Origin: Choristoneura fumiferana
Lineage: Eukaryota > Arthropoda > Insecta > Lepidoptera > Tortricidae
NCBI RefSeq assembly: GCF_025370935.1
Contig: NC_133496.1
Location: 3,131,389-3,195,388, forward strand
DNA length: 64,000 nt
Direction of reading: 5' to 3'
Shown: in pieces, positions 22,101-34,100 of the stretch
How positions within the stretch are numbered: position 1 is the stretch's first letter
How the letters are laid out: every line of letters starts with the position of its first letter
The notes under the pieces: generated by a model
Database searches by the model: none
Told to the model about the DNA's origin: nothing
Seen by the model: the letters and a program-made list of their open reading frames with translations, nothing else
Position numbers and translations under genes: made by a program

Positions 22101-25100
22101 ATCTAAAGGGGATAAGACTATTAACTCGCCTTTGTCAGCGTCGGCATCGAGGTCGGGCTCGGCGTCGAGTCCGTTCTCCGCGTCATCTTTCTCGACGGAG
22201 GTGCGGCGGCGCTTCCAGTTGCCGCTCTCCTCCGTCTTAATGGGGCGCTTGTTGCTGCTCTCTTGGACTTCTTCAGTCTGAGAACAGATCAGGAACATTG
22301 ATCCATACTTACTTACATTTATTATTCTAGCTAGCCTGCAGCTTCGCCAAAAAAAAAATCCAACACAATTCCTAAAAGTTATATTGTGAAGTATTTAAGC
22401 GTAGCGTGGTACTTCGGCCTGGATTTGAACTTTTAATACCCAAGAAATGCTGCGCTCTTTAGTTTTTTGGCTGACCTTCAACTATGACTTTTCAGGGCCA
22501 TGTTTGTGGACGGGTAGTGTACAGGACTGTAAGTTCATGCAAGACCATGAAACACATGGATGGTACCGTTTGGGGGTCGGCCTTGTCTTGCGGCGCGCTG
22601 GTGAGCAGACGCGCGAACAGCTGGTGGTGTCGCCAGGTGCGCAGGTGCACTTGCGCGGTGTCGGGCCCGTCCAGCAGCTTGCGGCACAGCCGGCACTGCA
22701 CGCAGTGGAACGGCGTCAGGAACGACGCGCCCACGCCGCGCTCCGTGCTGCAACACGAACACGATCACGATCATCGCTACGTCACACGTCACGCATCTCA
22801 ATAACGTATGTGGAGTGTGGAGTCTCCATAATCAGTTTACACGGCGCCAGTAAATGCCCCAAGCGACCTTTGATTTTTTTATCGGCGGAACCTCGTCGAG
22901 TTTCTTGCCAGATTCTTTTCAACAGAAGTTTTTTCAAAACGGTCGCAGTTTTTTCTTTGAAATACATAATACATAAGTGCTTGTTATTGCCTAAATCCAA
23001 TAAATATATTTTGACTTTGACTTTGAATCAGGTTGGGTAGTATTGTGCATACATAATATTTATAAACATTTTAATTTGAAACTGAACAGTTTTAAAGCAA
23101 CCTTTGTAATTAAGCGAAAATATAGTGATTTCAGACCTGTAAGCAGGCACCATATCCGGAGTGACATGAGAGAGATCATCACCCTCCTTGTAGTCCAGAA
23201 TGGTATTCTCGTTGTCCAGAGATTCCACTTTCTCAGGCTTCTCCGCGGCCTCATCTCCATCTGAAGGCTCCTTCTTCAGTTCAGTCTTTTCTTCCTGGAA
23301 AACAATTTAAATTGTAATATTGTATTAACTGGAAAATTGGTTCAGATTTAGAATGATCTTAGAAATCTTCCATACAGTTATTTTATTAGTACTGGTAAGT
23401 AGCAGCAGCAGAAGTCGAGACTAAGAAATACTGATGCTCTATTCATATTCATGTATTAGTAATGTTGAAAATAGCCTGAATGACTTCGAGAAAAGTATGG
23501 TACGGCCGTGCCTTTGTTTTTGTTTTGCTCGACTTGGCCAGATACAAGCCTACGAATTCGGGTCCTCTACTCCAGTTGCAAGTTTCTATTATGGGAAGGA
23601 ATTTCGCAAAATCCTTCCTTACATTTTGTCTTAACTTTCCCCGTTTAAATTTCATGGGCCATGAATTTCGGCTAGTTAGTTAGTATACCTCATTTCCGTC
23701 CTTGTCCTGCTCCTGCGCTTTCTCCTTGTCTTCAGCAGGCTTGCGGCGCTCGCGATCCTCGCGCAGATAGGACTGTTCCATGGTCAGCGTCGATATCACC
23801 ATCACTGGGGACGAATAGTCATTCCAATCAAACTGAAGCCTGGTTTCCACCGCGAGCGGATCGGCCTAATTAATGACTTAAGTTTAACGTACAACGATCG
23901 GCTGCATGAAAGTATTTACACCGGACCTCTATAAAGTTGGTTGATGTAAGTCAAACTAAGTCATTAATAAGTCCGCTCCGCTCGCGGCGTAAAATCGAGT
24001 TGAGACGCCAACATAGTTTCGGATCGACAAAGACATGATAAGTTCGCAAAGCTTTTGGTTTAGTACAGGTTATTTCTAGGTTTTTGTTCACAAAAATGAA
24101 ACTGAAACCTTTATTCATAGCCCACTGCAATAATGAGTAGGATTGATTGATTTGATACTTCACTTACAGCCACTAATGCCAACGCGATCGAAGCCGCGGC
24201 TAAAGGCTAGTGTATAACTCAAGAGTTATAGGTAGTACAACGAGAGTTAAAGTGAATGATTACACACACAGCTACATGAAGAACTGATAACATAAAAGGA
24301 GAATAAATTAAATTAATGTCAAAATCTCGCTATCAGTACATGACATGTTTGTGTGCGCGACCTCAACTCAGTGGCACTACCTATATGCCAACAATAGTAG
24401 ATTGTACAAAAAGAGCATAAAACGAGCCATTTTAGCCACCCGAGCCGGTACGGCGAGGGTGGATAGACACGTCGAGGGGGAAAATGGGTTTAATGCTCGA
24501 GCTTTACACTTTACACTCTGCTTTTCACTTCGATGGCGAGGAAATGAAATAGCAACAGTGGAAACAATGATTCACTTTCTATGTACCTTTTATTTTTATT
24601 ATGCATTATTATAATAATTTCATTATTTTAATTTTACTGATTTATTATGATTGATTTGATTGATTTTTAGTTTTATACAAATTAAAAATTATTTAAAAAA
24701 TATACAGAAGCTTCTTTGTTTTTGTGGCTGTTGACACCTGATTACCTTGGTCTTGAGTTGGTATTAGAGGAAGATTTTATTTTATGCACTAGAGCATAAA
24801 AAGTCATTTTATGGCGCCTAGATACAGCATAAACACGAACTTTACAAGCATGAGAAGTGAAAAAGCCTTTTTCCGATAGCCCAGCTCTTAAAAAGAAGAC
24901 CAGCGGATGCAGTGAGAGTGAGACTGACCTTCAGGCTTGGGCTTGGTGACCATCTCGTTCTTGTCGTGGATGTTGCGGAGATGTTCGGCGCTGAGGCGGT
25001 GCTCGTCCAGCTCGATGCGCGTGGGCATCTCCTTGTGGCAGCACGTGCACGTCGGGTGCAGATATTTCTGGTAATAATTACGTATTATGATATAGGCGTT

Positions 25101-28100
25101 GCTTTGTCGGCAGAGTCTTTTGGTCACATTTCTGGGGGGAAATTAATAAAATCTTCAGTTTTGTTACAACCCATTTACAAGGGCGACTGTAGGACTCTCA
25201 CGAAAGTGGTCATTCAAGTATTACAGAATAAGTAGGTAAACAGAATATTGGTCATTTTTGAATCCCCGCTCCCTCTGGTCGGCAAAAGGAAGTAAAGTTC
25301 TAGCCCAAAGGTTATGAAAATATTTTACTTTTTAAGCTGTTCAGATTTAGTTATTGTTATTTTTATATTACATATTCTTCAAAACTAGAAAAACATGCAA
25401 TTTTAAGAATCATATGTTTTTTTTTTCATTTATTTGTTTAGCCATAATTTTCGACCTCAAGTCATCAAAAACAAGCAAAGCAAAGATCCCCTCCCCCCTT
25501 TGAAGCTTTTACTTGAATGAAAAAATAAAGTAGAGCGACCAAATGGACAGTTTCAAACTACAATATAGTGATTGATGTGATGACAGTGAGATGGAGATGA
25601 GTGTACCTTAAGCTTGCGGTGGCCTACGGTGGTGCGGTGCGCGGCCCCGTCCGCCGCGTACATGTCGCACATGGCGCAGTAGAAGTCGCGCGCCGGCTGC
25701 TGGCCCGACTTGCGCGTGCGCTTCATCTCGCGGATCTGAAACACACCCATTTGGACATTGGTTTCGTACCTGGGGGTTATTACGACCTACACATGTAGTG
25801 AATAATGTTTTGCCATCGTATTTTGTTGAAGTTTGTAATTATCTTGCTTTCTCAATTAGCTTCAGTAAGCTTGAAAAAGCAGGACAAGATGTACGAACTT
25901 TTCTGGCAAAACATTATTTATTTATTTAAGGAGAATCAACAGCTAAAAACACGATAAGTTTTTTATTTTTTTATTTGACGATGGCAAACGAGCAAGTGGG
26001 TCTCCTGATGGTAAGAGATCACCACCGCCCATAAACATCTGCAACACCAGGGGTATTGCAGATGCGTTGCCAACCTAGAGGCCTAAGATGGGATACCTCA
26101 AGTGCCAGTAATTTCACCAGCTGTCTTACTCTCCACGCCGAAACAACAGTGCAAGCACTGCTGCTTCACGGCAGGATTAGCGAGCAAGATGGTGGTTGCA
26201 ATCCGGGCGGACCTTGCACAAGGTCCTACCACCTGCATGTAGTAGGAATATCAACACAGAGCGAATTACAGGATCCCACAGATCACAACATCTTTACCTA
26301 GGCTAGGTGTCTTAAAGACCCCCCCCCCATATTATAGCGTCTTTCGAACTTCGTCGACGTGCCAGCGTCCGCGCAGCGTCGACGCGCCGCCAGCGTTGGC
26401 CGGCTGACGAACGCCGGGTTCACGCAGCGGCAGCGCTGGCGTCGCGTCGCGCGAATGTGTACTTGTTCGCAAATAACTTTGCACTAGTGCCGGCCGTGGT
26501 AACGTGACACGACGACGCCGCTCGAAAGACGCTTGTGTGGGGGGTCTCTTATGAGTGTGAGTGTGCTTAACTGTAGCGTAAAAGTCGCACTGGACTTGTT
26601 TTGAATGGATAAATGAATAGTTCCATTCCAAAAACAAAAATAAAACAAATACAAGTATGTATACCATTTACATAATCTAAGTTACTGTTTTCTTGTTTAG
26701 TGGTACTTTCGGGGCCATAAATAAAAAAAAAAATCTTCCTTTGTTTAAGTTGAAGTTTGAAACTTACCTTGTACTCCTGCCTCATGGTATCAGCAGTGAG
26801 AGCATAGCTCTCCGCAGTCTTCTGCATCATGATAGCATGAGCTCTTCCGCTGAGATGGTTCTCGAAGGAGCGCCCATCCCACATACTCTTATGGCAGATG
26901 TGGCATCGCAGCAGTTGAGAATCAATGTCATCATAACGAGTCTTTGGAGTCTCCTTCTTTGTCTCATCTTTCTCATCCTTGACTTCAGACTTGTCGTCTT
27001 TTTCTTGTTCACTGTAGCAAACTTGGAGAATTAGAAACACAGGCAATCAACATAACTTCTCAATACTAATGATAAGTATTAAAAAGTTATGTTATTTTGT
27101 ATACAGATCCTTTGGGAATTGGATCTTGGAAGATAATGCAGGTATAATTGAAAACAAACTAGGTATAAAATGTTCCTTTGGTAAGCATCAAAAGATTGAC
27201 GAGTAGCTTTATGAGTAAAAAAAACAATGATATACCTTTACCCAAATAAAACATAATTTGTAAGAAGAAGTGTGAATTGTCTGTTTAATAATTCAAAGCC
27301 GCTGAAAATGCCTCTCAGTTTTTCTGGTGTCTTCATAAGGAAGTTTGTGAAGACGCAAGAAAAATGCGGCTCTGAAAAGAGCCAACCAGACAGCATGCCT
27401 GTCTATGGTGAAGACGGGATAGAAGTTTGTGTCCAATTTGCTCGATAATTCAGAAGTATTTAAGAAATTTGTGCACCTCTGGAGGAGGCACAGAGTGTTG
27501 TCTTGCCAATCAGGCTAACGTTGTTGCCAGGTGAACACATGTGGAATGGCAGGACTGCCAAGGAGTCATATGGTAAGAAGTGCGGTGTCACGGTTGGGAA
27601 CACCGGAAGGAAGCGGGTCCTTACCTCTCCTTGACAGGTTTAGCCTTGGAATCGGCTTCCTTTTTCGGGGAATTCTTGTGCTGGTGGCGGCCGTCATTGG
27701 GCCTGAACGGCTTACGATTGTTGTTGATACGCTCACCCGTGCGACTGTTGTAATTCCCCGTACGCCGGAAATTACCCTGATTGCCCATCTAGGGAATGAG
27801 TACAAGTCAGTGTTAGTGCAAAAGCAGTCGAGGCTGCTGAGCCTCAGGAGTTGCTGCAAATTAAACTGTCTCATAAGTTTCAGTCATAAGTTTTCTTTTA
27901 ACAGAAAGAGAGAAATGGTGTTTGTGACACACCAATAAAAAACTGATAATTCTGGAATACACAAACATGCATGAAAGACTTTTAGAATCATGTATAATCA
28001 TGTATAATCTATAGGAAAATGTGATCCATTTAGGGGAAGCATCCTTCTCAAGTCTATAATTTTGATGTGATTAACTACTTTTGAACCTTACCCGGTTGGG

Positions 28101-28391
28101 TCCATAACCACGATCATAACGGCCCATATCAGGGCCAAAGTCCCGTCTGATTGGCATGTCTAGTAACGAAGGGACCGGATTCTGCCGGGGTTGCAGCAAG
28201 TTGATGATGTTGCTGGCCAGCGCTAGAGTAGCCTCAGTGGGCACTCCAGAGAGGGGTAACAGGTTGGGGAGCCCACCGCTGGGCCCCGCGCCCTGCCATG
28301 GAGACACCCCGGAACGACCAAAGTTCTTCCCGCGGTCGCCGCTGTGGAAGTCCATGCGGCGCCTACCATCTTGGGGTCTTCGGTTGGCCAT
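19182..28391 (-). CDS. Pep: Zinc finger protein on ecdysone puffs (Pep) homolog, 11 coding exons
   Basis: Nuclear RNA-associated protein; in Drosophila it binds hnRNP-type complexes at active, ecdysone-induced puffs (established). Exons from the start: 28391-28092, 27788-27625, 27011-26768, 25735-25607, 25067-24929, 23804-23689, 23294-23137, 22747-22567, 22277-22130, 21444-21310, 19306-19182. They sum to 1,839 nt and 612 residues with every phase matching. Residues 1-155 are Arg/Gly/Pro rich. Four matrin/U1-like fingers follow: C191/C194/H207/H213, C256/C259/H269/H275, C286/C289/H302/H308 and C435/C438/H451/H457, all with H-x5-H spacing. The C-terminal third is acidic with a basic end (RVTRRRN). 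Intron 9 must be GC-AG. The Pep assignment rests on the N-terminal start, the finger type and number and the acidic tail; a related matrin-type protein is the alternative. Confidence 0.82.
19640..20215. repeat. Cluster of aggtcgtacaa / ctcgacctgtta motifs
   Basis: The motif ggtcgtacaa or its complement occurs repeatedly at irregular spacing near 19690, 19733, 19750, 20058, 20160 and 20190. Lies in Pep intron 10. Confidence 0.5.
20289..20976. mobile_element. Nonautonomous DNA transposon, 688 bp, perfect 21-bp ends
   Basis: The left end aagggatcatctcagtgtga is exactly mirrored by tcacactgagatgatccctt on the right, with one more matching base. The interior is AT-rich with no transposase. Lies in Pep intron 10. 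Confidence 0.8.
21468..21744. mobile_element. Inverted-repeat element with ACGCACATGTGCGT
   Basis: Long mirrored arms: cgacgcacatgtgcgtt with ggatgctgttttgcaat on one side and their complements on the other. Shorter relatives are at 60746-60884 and 62511-62646. Lies just upstream of Pep exon 10. Confidence 0.75.
22128..22131 (-). promoter_or_regulatory. Pep: GC-type 5' splice site of Pep intron 9
   Basis: Minus strand reads AAAG|GCGAGT. No GT donor nearby keeps the frame, whereas GC joined to the acceptor at 21445 gives an unbroken acidic reading (ADADKDKETPMEAD). Confidence 0.7.
24434..24845 (-). repeat. Dispersed repeat, inverted partner of 3204-3570
   Basis: Reverse complement of the copy at 3204-3570, inside Pep intron 5. 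Confidence 0.7.
25965..26240 (-). mobile_element. LINE tail fragment
   Basis: Contains gcaaacgagcaagtgggtct, a block describing the opposite sense of 42422-42525, then the block shared with 3050-3200. Lies in Pep intron 3. Confidence 0.65.
26315..26550. mobile_element. GC-rich MITE with C-run ends
   Basis: Left aagacccccc ... gcgtctttcga, right tcgaaagacgc ... ggggggtctctt. The interior is unusually GC-rich for the window. Lies in Pep intron 3. Confidence 0.65.
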
Positions 28392-28815
28392 CTTCGATCT
28401 GCGTAAGTATTTAGCCGGTCAATTAGGTAACCTAAACCAGCGTCAAGTAAAATGCGCAGTAGGAAAGCTAATCGATAAAGTTATGTTACTTGTATGGATT
28501 CCAAAATATTTAGCTTTAAAATACCTTGTGATCATTGAGCATAGTAAATATCAATATTGAATACACCTACACCATATAGGTAGGTATCTACCTATCTACA
28601 ATTTTGTTCAACGGTAATAAAATAAGTAAATAAATATTAAGGAATGATTGAAATAACCAAAATTCAATCATGTCAAATTAGAGTCACTGATTTATTGGCA
28701 TGAACCAATTATTAGCTGCCCATGATGGTTAATTTTAATTGTATACTCAATTATTATTACAGGCAAGCAAAATTCATACTTTTTACCCGTATTTAAATGT
28801 AAAAAATAAACTTAC

Positions 28816-28990
28816 CAGTAAACCAGTTCCGTGTAGGTACACAGAAGCTAAGGCTAAGCAATATAATAATATAATTCGGTAGAATTGTAAAAGAATGCCA
28901 ATTCTAACGAAAAAATGGAGAAAAACCTTTCACGCAAATGGTATTGGCAAAATGGCTGTTGAAAATGGCGGACGCCGGCGCGGCGCAGGG
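28816..28990 (-). other. Pep: Probable 5' untranslated exon of Pep
   Basis: Read on the minus strand, a perfect donor (CTG|GTAAGT, intron starting at 28815) faces an acceptor just upstream of the Pep ATG (ttacgcag, about 28398). This suggests a non-coding first exon spliced over about 420 bases. The upper limit near 28990 is only a guess; the GC-rich stretch there (about 28965-28990) may be the promoter. Confidence 0.45.
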
Positions 28991-29138
28991 TTGCCAACCG
29001 TTGAAAAAAATCCCTCGTACTGTGCAGCTAAAAATCTCGTATTTTGGCTTTCAAACCTCGTATCGTACATTTATTATTATATTTATTATGCATCTAAAAC
29101 GTGCTGAAACCAAAATTAACGCATATTAAACCACCACC

Positions 29139-29411
29139 AGACGACCAGATGGCCTAGTGGTTAGAGAACCTGACTACGAAGCTTGAAGTCCCGGGTTCGA
29201 TTCCCTGTCGGGGCAGATATTTGTATGAAAATACGAATGTTTGTTCTCGGGTCTTGGGTGTTTAATATGTATTTAAGTATGTATCTATATCTATATAATT
29301 ATATTTATCCGTTGCTTTGTACCATAACACAAGCTTTGCTAAGCTTACTTTGGGACTAGGTCAATTGGTGTGAACTGTCCCGTGATATTTATTTATTTAT
29401 TTATTTATTTT
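29139..29411 (+). mobile_element. tRNA-derived SINE, family B, full copy
   Basis: A-box tggcctagtggttag, B-box gggttcgattcc, and a (TTTA)n tail. An antisense copy is at 51211-51482; 3' fragments are at 4845-4945 and 42768-42862. Confidence 0.8.
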
Positions 29412-29622
29412 AAACCAGTGAATTTAGAACTTTTTACTCAATGAAATAAACTATTGCAAGTTTCCTACTAAATAAAACATCATTTTGTAAGTACTTCAAA
29501 AAATCTTTTCTCAAGTAAAATCACAAAAAAACTAAATTTGTCTGTTATTACGAAACTTTGTAAATAATGGAGGTGCAAAATGGCATGGCCATAATTATTG
29601 AAAAAGCTCGCATATATAATAT

Positions 29623-30044
29623 AATGAGGGCTATCGTTTTTTGTCTCACTAGATGGCGCACTGTTGCGTGAGGTTTTTAAGTATGGCTTTCAGAGTCTGT
29701 TATTACGGGCGTTAAAACAAAGTTTAGATTAAAATCATATTTAAAACACCTTAAACCGTACCATAAAAATATCCAGCCACCATAGTGTTGCGTAGTCCCA
29801 TTTGTTCGAAAAAAAAGAGAGGACAAAAGTATCCGAAAGACAAAACTGTCTCAAAACACAGACATTCATTGCCCCGTAACGCATAATTGCCATAATTAAT
29901 TTCAGGTAATGTAAAATATTCACAAAAAAAATCTAATTATAAATAAACCCGCGTAGCTCACCCAAAACTATGAGATTTGACATTTCGGAGACCTCACGCT
30001 ACACTAGCGCCGCTAGCGGCGAATTCATTCGCGATAGCCTCATT
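29623..30044. mobile_element. 422-bp MITE, family M, copy 1
   Basis: Ends aatgagggctatcg ... cgatagcctcatt. Three more copies lie in EDRF1 introns. Confidence 0.85.
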
Positions 30045-30180
30045 GTACGAGGTTGATTGATAGTGTCCTCGTACCTCGTACGGAGGGCCACAAATCTCGT
30101 ATTTTACGAGGATTGAGGAACCTCGTACGGTTGGCAACCCTATTGCGGCGTCGGTCGGAAACGTCCATCCATGGTCGGCA

Positions 30181-30580
30181 GGGCTACTACGAAACTCAAA
30201 CTCGAAGTTCATATCGTACCGTCTCTCTCGCTCTCGTATTAAACAGTATAAGTGTCAGAGGAACCGCACGACACGAACTTCGAGTTACGAGTTTCGTAGT
30301 AGCCCTGCGGAATCGGACCACGAATGTGTCTGCAGGGCTACTACGAAACTCCATACTCGAAGTTCGTGTCGTCACAGAATAAGTAATAGTACAGTACAGG
30401 TAATATCGTATCGTACCGTCCCTCTAGCTCTCGTATTAAATAGCGTAAGTGTCAGAGGGACCGCACGACACGAACTTCGAGTTTCTAGCTTCGTAGTAGC
30501 CCTGCTGACACTTATACTATTTAATACGAGAGCGAGAGAGACGGTACGATATGAACTTCGAGTTTCGTAGTAGCCCTGCT
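30181..30580. mobile_element. Cluster of foldback family F copies
   Basis: At least three arm pairs of the gggctactacgaaactcg type follow one another, indicating repeated insertion into or next to earlier copies. Confidence 0.7.
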
Positions 30581-31142
30581 GTCAATGTCACAAATTTAGT
30601 GTTACAAGATGAAAGAAAAAAAAACTATTTTAAAGTTTCACACCGTAGAATTCTATCTGCATTCATTACGCTTTATCGTAATAATTCGTAAACTTCAAAG
30701 TTCAAACTATTTTGCACATGTCTTGGCTGTTGGGTAGGTAGTGGGTAGGTTTGGGGTAGGTAGCTAAATCAGCTGTCGTCTGCTGTCACAGAAGAGTTAC
30801 CATGAATTCTCAGTTTTGCTTGTGACATCTGTTGTTTGTTTCTCTGTCTAACTTACTGATTACGCATCTAGCGATAGAGATAAAATAATGAAGAAAGGTG
30901 ACAAATAAGTGTGAAATTTGACAACTTCTTTCAACTTCACGCGTAGGTACCCTACGGTATTCGGGTATTCGTAATCCCTCAAGGCGAGACAAACATTGAA
31001 TGTGAAAATAATAATGTACTCAACCCACGTTTAATTTCAATATCTCTTCCGGATTGACGAGGTGCGAACACGCGCATAGTATTCTTAATATTTGAGTGCC
31101 GGTTATTTTGATCTACGAAAATGGAGGACGAAGGCGAGAATA

Positions 31143-34100
31143 ATGAACACAAACGCACGAAGGTAAAAACACCTCGAGTATGCATTAGAAGTTTCAGCCT
31201 ACCGTCTGGTTTCCTGAAGTAGAATTGTAAATTTATCTTAGACGCTGTAAAAATATAGATCACGACCAAGGACAAACGCCGGTTGAATCATGCTAGATCA
31301 TTCCATTTGTTTATTATAATTTTTTTAAGTCACCATCCTTTAGCATTATAAATAATTTTTTTTTGTTGTACTTGCCATCCATTTATGGTCAAAGGCATTT
31401 AAAGTGACTTGTTTGATTTTAAAGGGACCATCAGATTAAACTGTTTTAACCAGTTGCCCCCCACTGTCAGCCTGATAAATGCCTCATGATTGAGTATAAT
31501 ATTTATGATGAAAACTATATCTAAAGCTGGATCTCCACTCCACTGTGTGATTTGCGCGCCCATTTACCACCAGCAATGGAGAAACAGCTTAACATTATTA
31601 AAACAAACACCAAAAGCCTCCTTCTTTATCTCTAGGACCGTAGCCCCCTCACCGGGCATCAAATCCACGGCCGTTGTAAAGTACACGGCCTTCCCGAGCC
31701 CCGTGAGTTACTCCCGGCTGCAGTGTAACACGGACCTGAACCTGCCCCCCTCCAACTGGGGGGCGGCCGCGGACTCCTACGGGCTCAAGCAGATACTGGC
31801 TGGCAGTACAGGATTGTCCAGGTAAAAAAAAATGCTTGTTTTAAGGTATTAAATTGATAGAAACAAATAACACTCAAATAATTATAATAATCTGAAATCT
31901 GTTTTTTTACTCTTGCTTACAATTTTTCAAACATTAGCTTTCATACAAAACTTTTCATGACAATAACAAACACAATGAAAAAGAATTATCAAAATATGTG
32001 CTACCATTCTGAAGTGACACACAAACATCTTTTCACTACACTGAAAAAATCTCATCTCAAAACAATTGTCAGCAAAATAGGCCCTTGAATTGTTCATAAA
32101 AAAAGTGCACTTAGAAAAATTTGATTTTGAGGTGCAATTTTTTATTTTATTTAGTAGTGACAATTTCTTCATTGCATTTTTATTTATAAATGTGTAGAAG
32201 ATACTCGTATCTGTGTTAATATCTGTGTTTTGAGCAGAACTAAATTCAGAAAGTGGAGAAATGATTATGTATCGGTAATAATTGTGACGAAATAACCGAA
32301 TAATTATCCAATACCACATCACCATGGCGCGGCAACGGCAACGTGCCGTAAGCCGGCGCCGCGCCGTTGGTCGTTCCGTCGCCGCGACGGGATGATATAG
32401 GCAGGTTCTATCCGCTCCGCGCACAAGTCCGATTTAAGCACAGATCACACACAGGACGGCAGCCGCTGGTCGGTAGTGGCTTGTTTCGGGTACGTGGCTG
32501 TATATGAACAACATCCACCGACGGCAGCGAGGGTACCGCGATGTGATGTTCATACATATATAATCATATACTTACAGCCACGTAACTATAGGCCAGCCGC
32601 ACTCCCGATCCGATCCGACCCGCTGCCGTCTTGTGTGTGTTTTGCTTTAGGTACCCGTTCATTGCCGAACGAAGTACTTTGCCGCGATGCCGACGAATCT
32701 GTAGACAGAAATCGAAGTAAAACACAAAATGTTTGCATTCTTAAACTCGACAACGCTGGACATTCTAAAAGTTAAATGTAGGCTTATACATTTACCACAG
32801 GACACTGTTCAGAATATACGTCCCATCGGCGTCTGGGGCAATAATGCCCTAATATAAATTAGGGGTTTAAGGTCGCGGGTGAGCAAAGAAATTCTTTTAG
32901 TTGACAGATATGGACTTCCGCAAAGTAACGCCTGATTCAATAAACCAATGAGGGCTATCGCGTATGAATTCGCCGCTGGAGGCGCTAGTGTAGCGTGAGG
33001 TCTCCGAAATGTCAAATCTCATAGTTTTTGGGTGAGCTACGCGGGTTTATTTATAATTAGAATAATTTTGTGAATATTTTGCAATATCTAAAATTAATTA
33101 TGGCAAATATGCGTTCCGGTCAATGAATGTCTGTGTTTTGAGACAGTTTTGTCTTTCGGAAACCTTTGTCCTCCTTTTTTCCAAACAAAACGGGGACTAT
33201 GCAACACTGTGGCATGCTCGATGTTTTTATGGTACGGTTTTAAGGTGTATTAAATATGATTTTAATCTAAACTTTGTTTTCACGCCCGTAATAACAGACT
33301 TTCAAAGCCATACTTAAAAACCTCACGCAACAGTGCGCCATCTAGTGAGACAAAAAACGATAGCCCTCATTATATTAGGGTCCACCAAGACGTCGATGGA
33401 CGTCAATGGCTCTGAATGGGTAACGGCACCGAGCCGCAAGCCGGCGCCGTGCCGATTCTCGTCATGATGCCGAGCTGTACCGATGCGGCCAATTATCCCC
33501 GTCAAGCCTGGCCCTATACTACGACGTGCAATTCGAACTTCGTATCTTATCGTCCCGCTAATGCTTATATTATTTGATACGAGAGTGAGAGGGACGGTTC
33601 GATACGAACTTCGTTGTTGTCCTGTGTGTGTTTTGCGTTTGGCAACGTCTGTGATTGCGACGCCGCGCCGTGGCGACATGGCCAGCTAGTCAAGCCTGAC
33701 TCGGTGTTCCCCAGCTTCCGCATGGCGCACATGTTCCCGGACTGCGTGGGGTCCGTGGACGTGGTCTCGGGCGCCGAATGCATCAAAAAGCTGCTCAAGC
33801 TGCCCTACCAGCCCAATGGGACCGTGAGTACTAGTTTACTTTAGGCCAAAAATTAATTCAAAATTTTGACAGCACCAATTTTTTGGCAAGCAGCTGAACC
33901 ATCTCGGAATACGCTATCTTCACCTTCAAATACATTCTTTTTTTTCCTCAGATGGCTTTTATAGGTTACCATAGGCTTTTATAGCTTGCTGAGCTGCCAG
34001 AGGGCCGCTCAGCAAGGGCCACTCGATACTATTCATATTTACATTTAATAGATGATAGTTATTTATTCAAGATGGTAAATTCATGACTCATGACACCTGT

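Larger units (their letters stand above)
28991..31120. other. Head-to-head intergenic region between Pep and EDRF1
   Basis: About 2.1 kb between the divergent genes, mostly occupied by a SINE (29139), a 422-bp MITE (29623) and foldback copies (30181-30580). The promoter of EDRF1 probably lies in the last 200 bases or so. No ORF here looks real. Confidence 0.5.

Noticed and set aside
22447..23040. 197-residue plus-strand ORF
   Set aside because: Antisense to Pep exon 8 and adjoining introns.
29139..29215. Possible tRNA gene
   Set aside because: Same reasoning: head of the family B SINE, repeated at 51482.
31927..32424. 165-residue minus-strand ORF
   Set aside because: No coding character; the start covers a GC-rich inverted repeat and the remainder is AT-rich intron.
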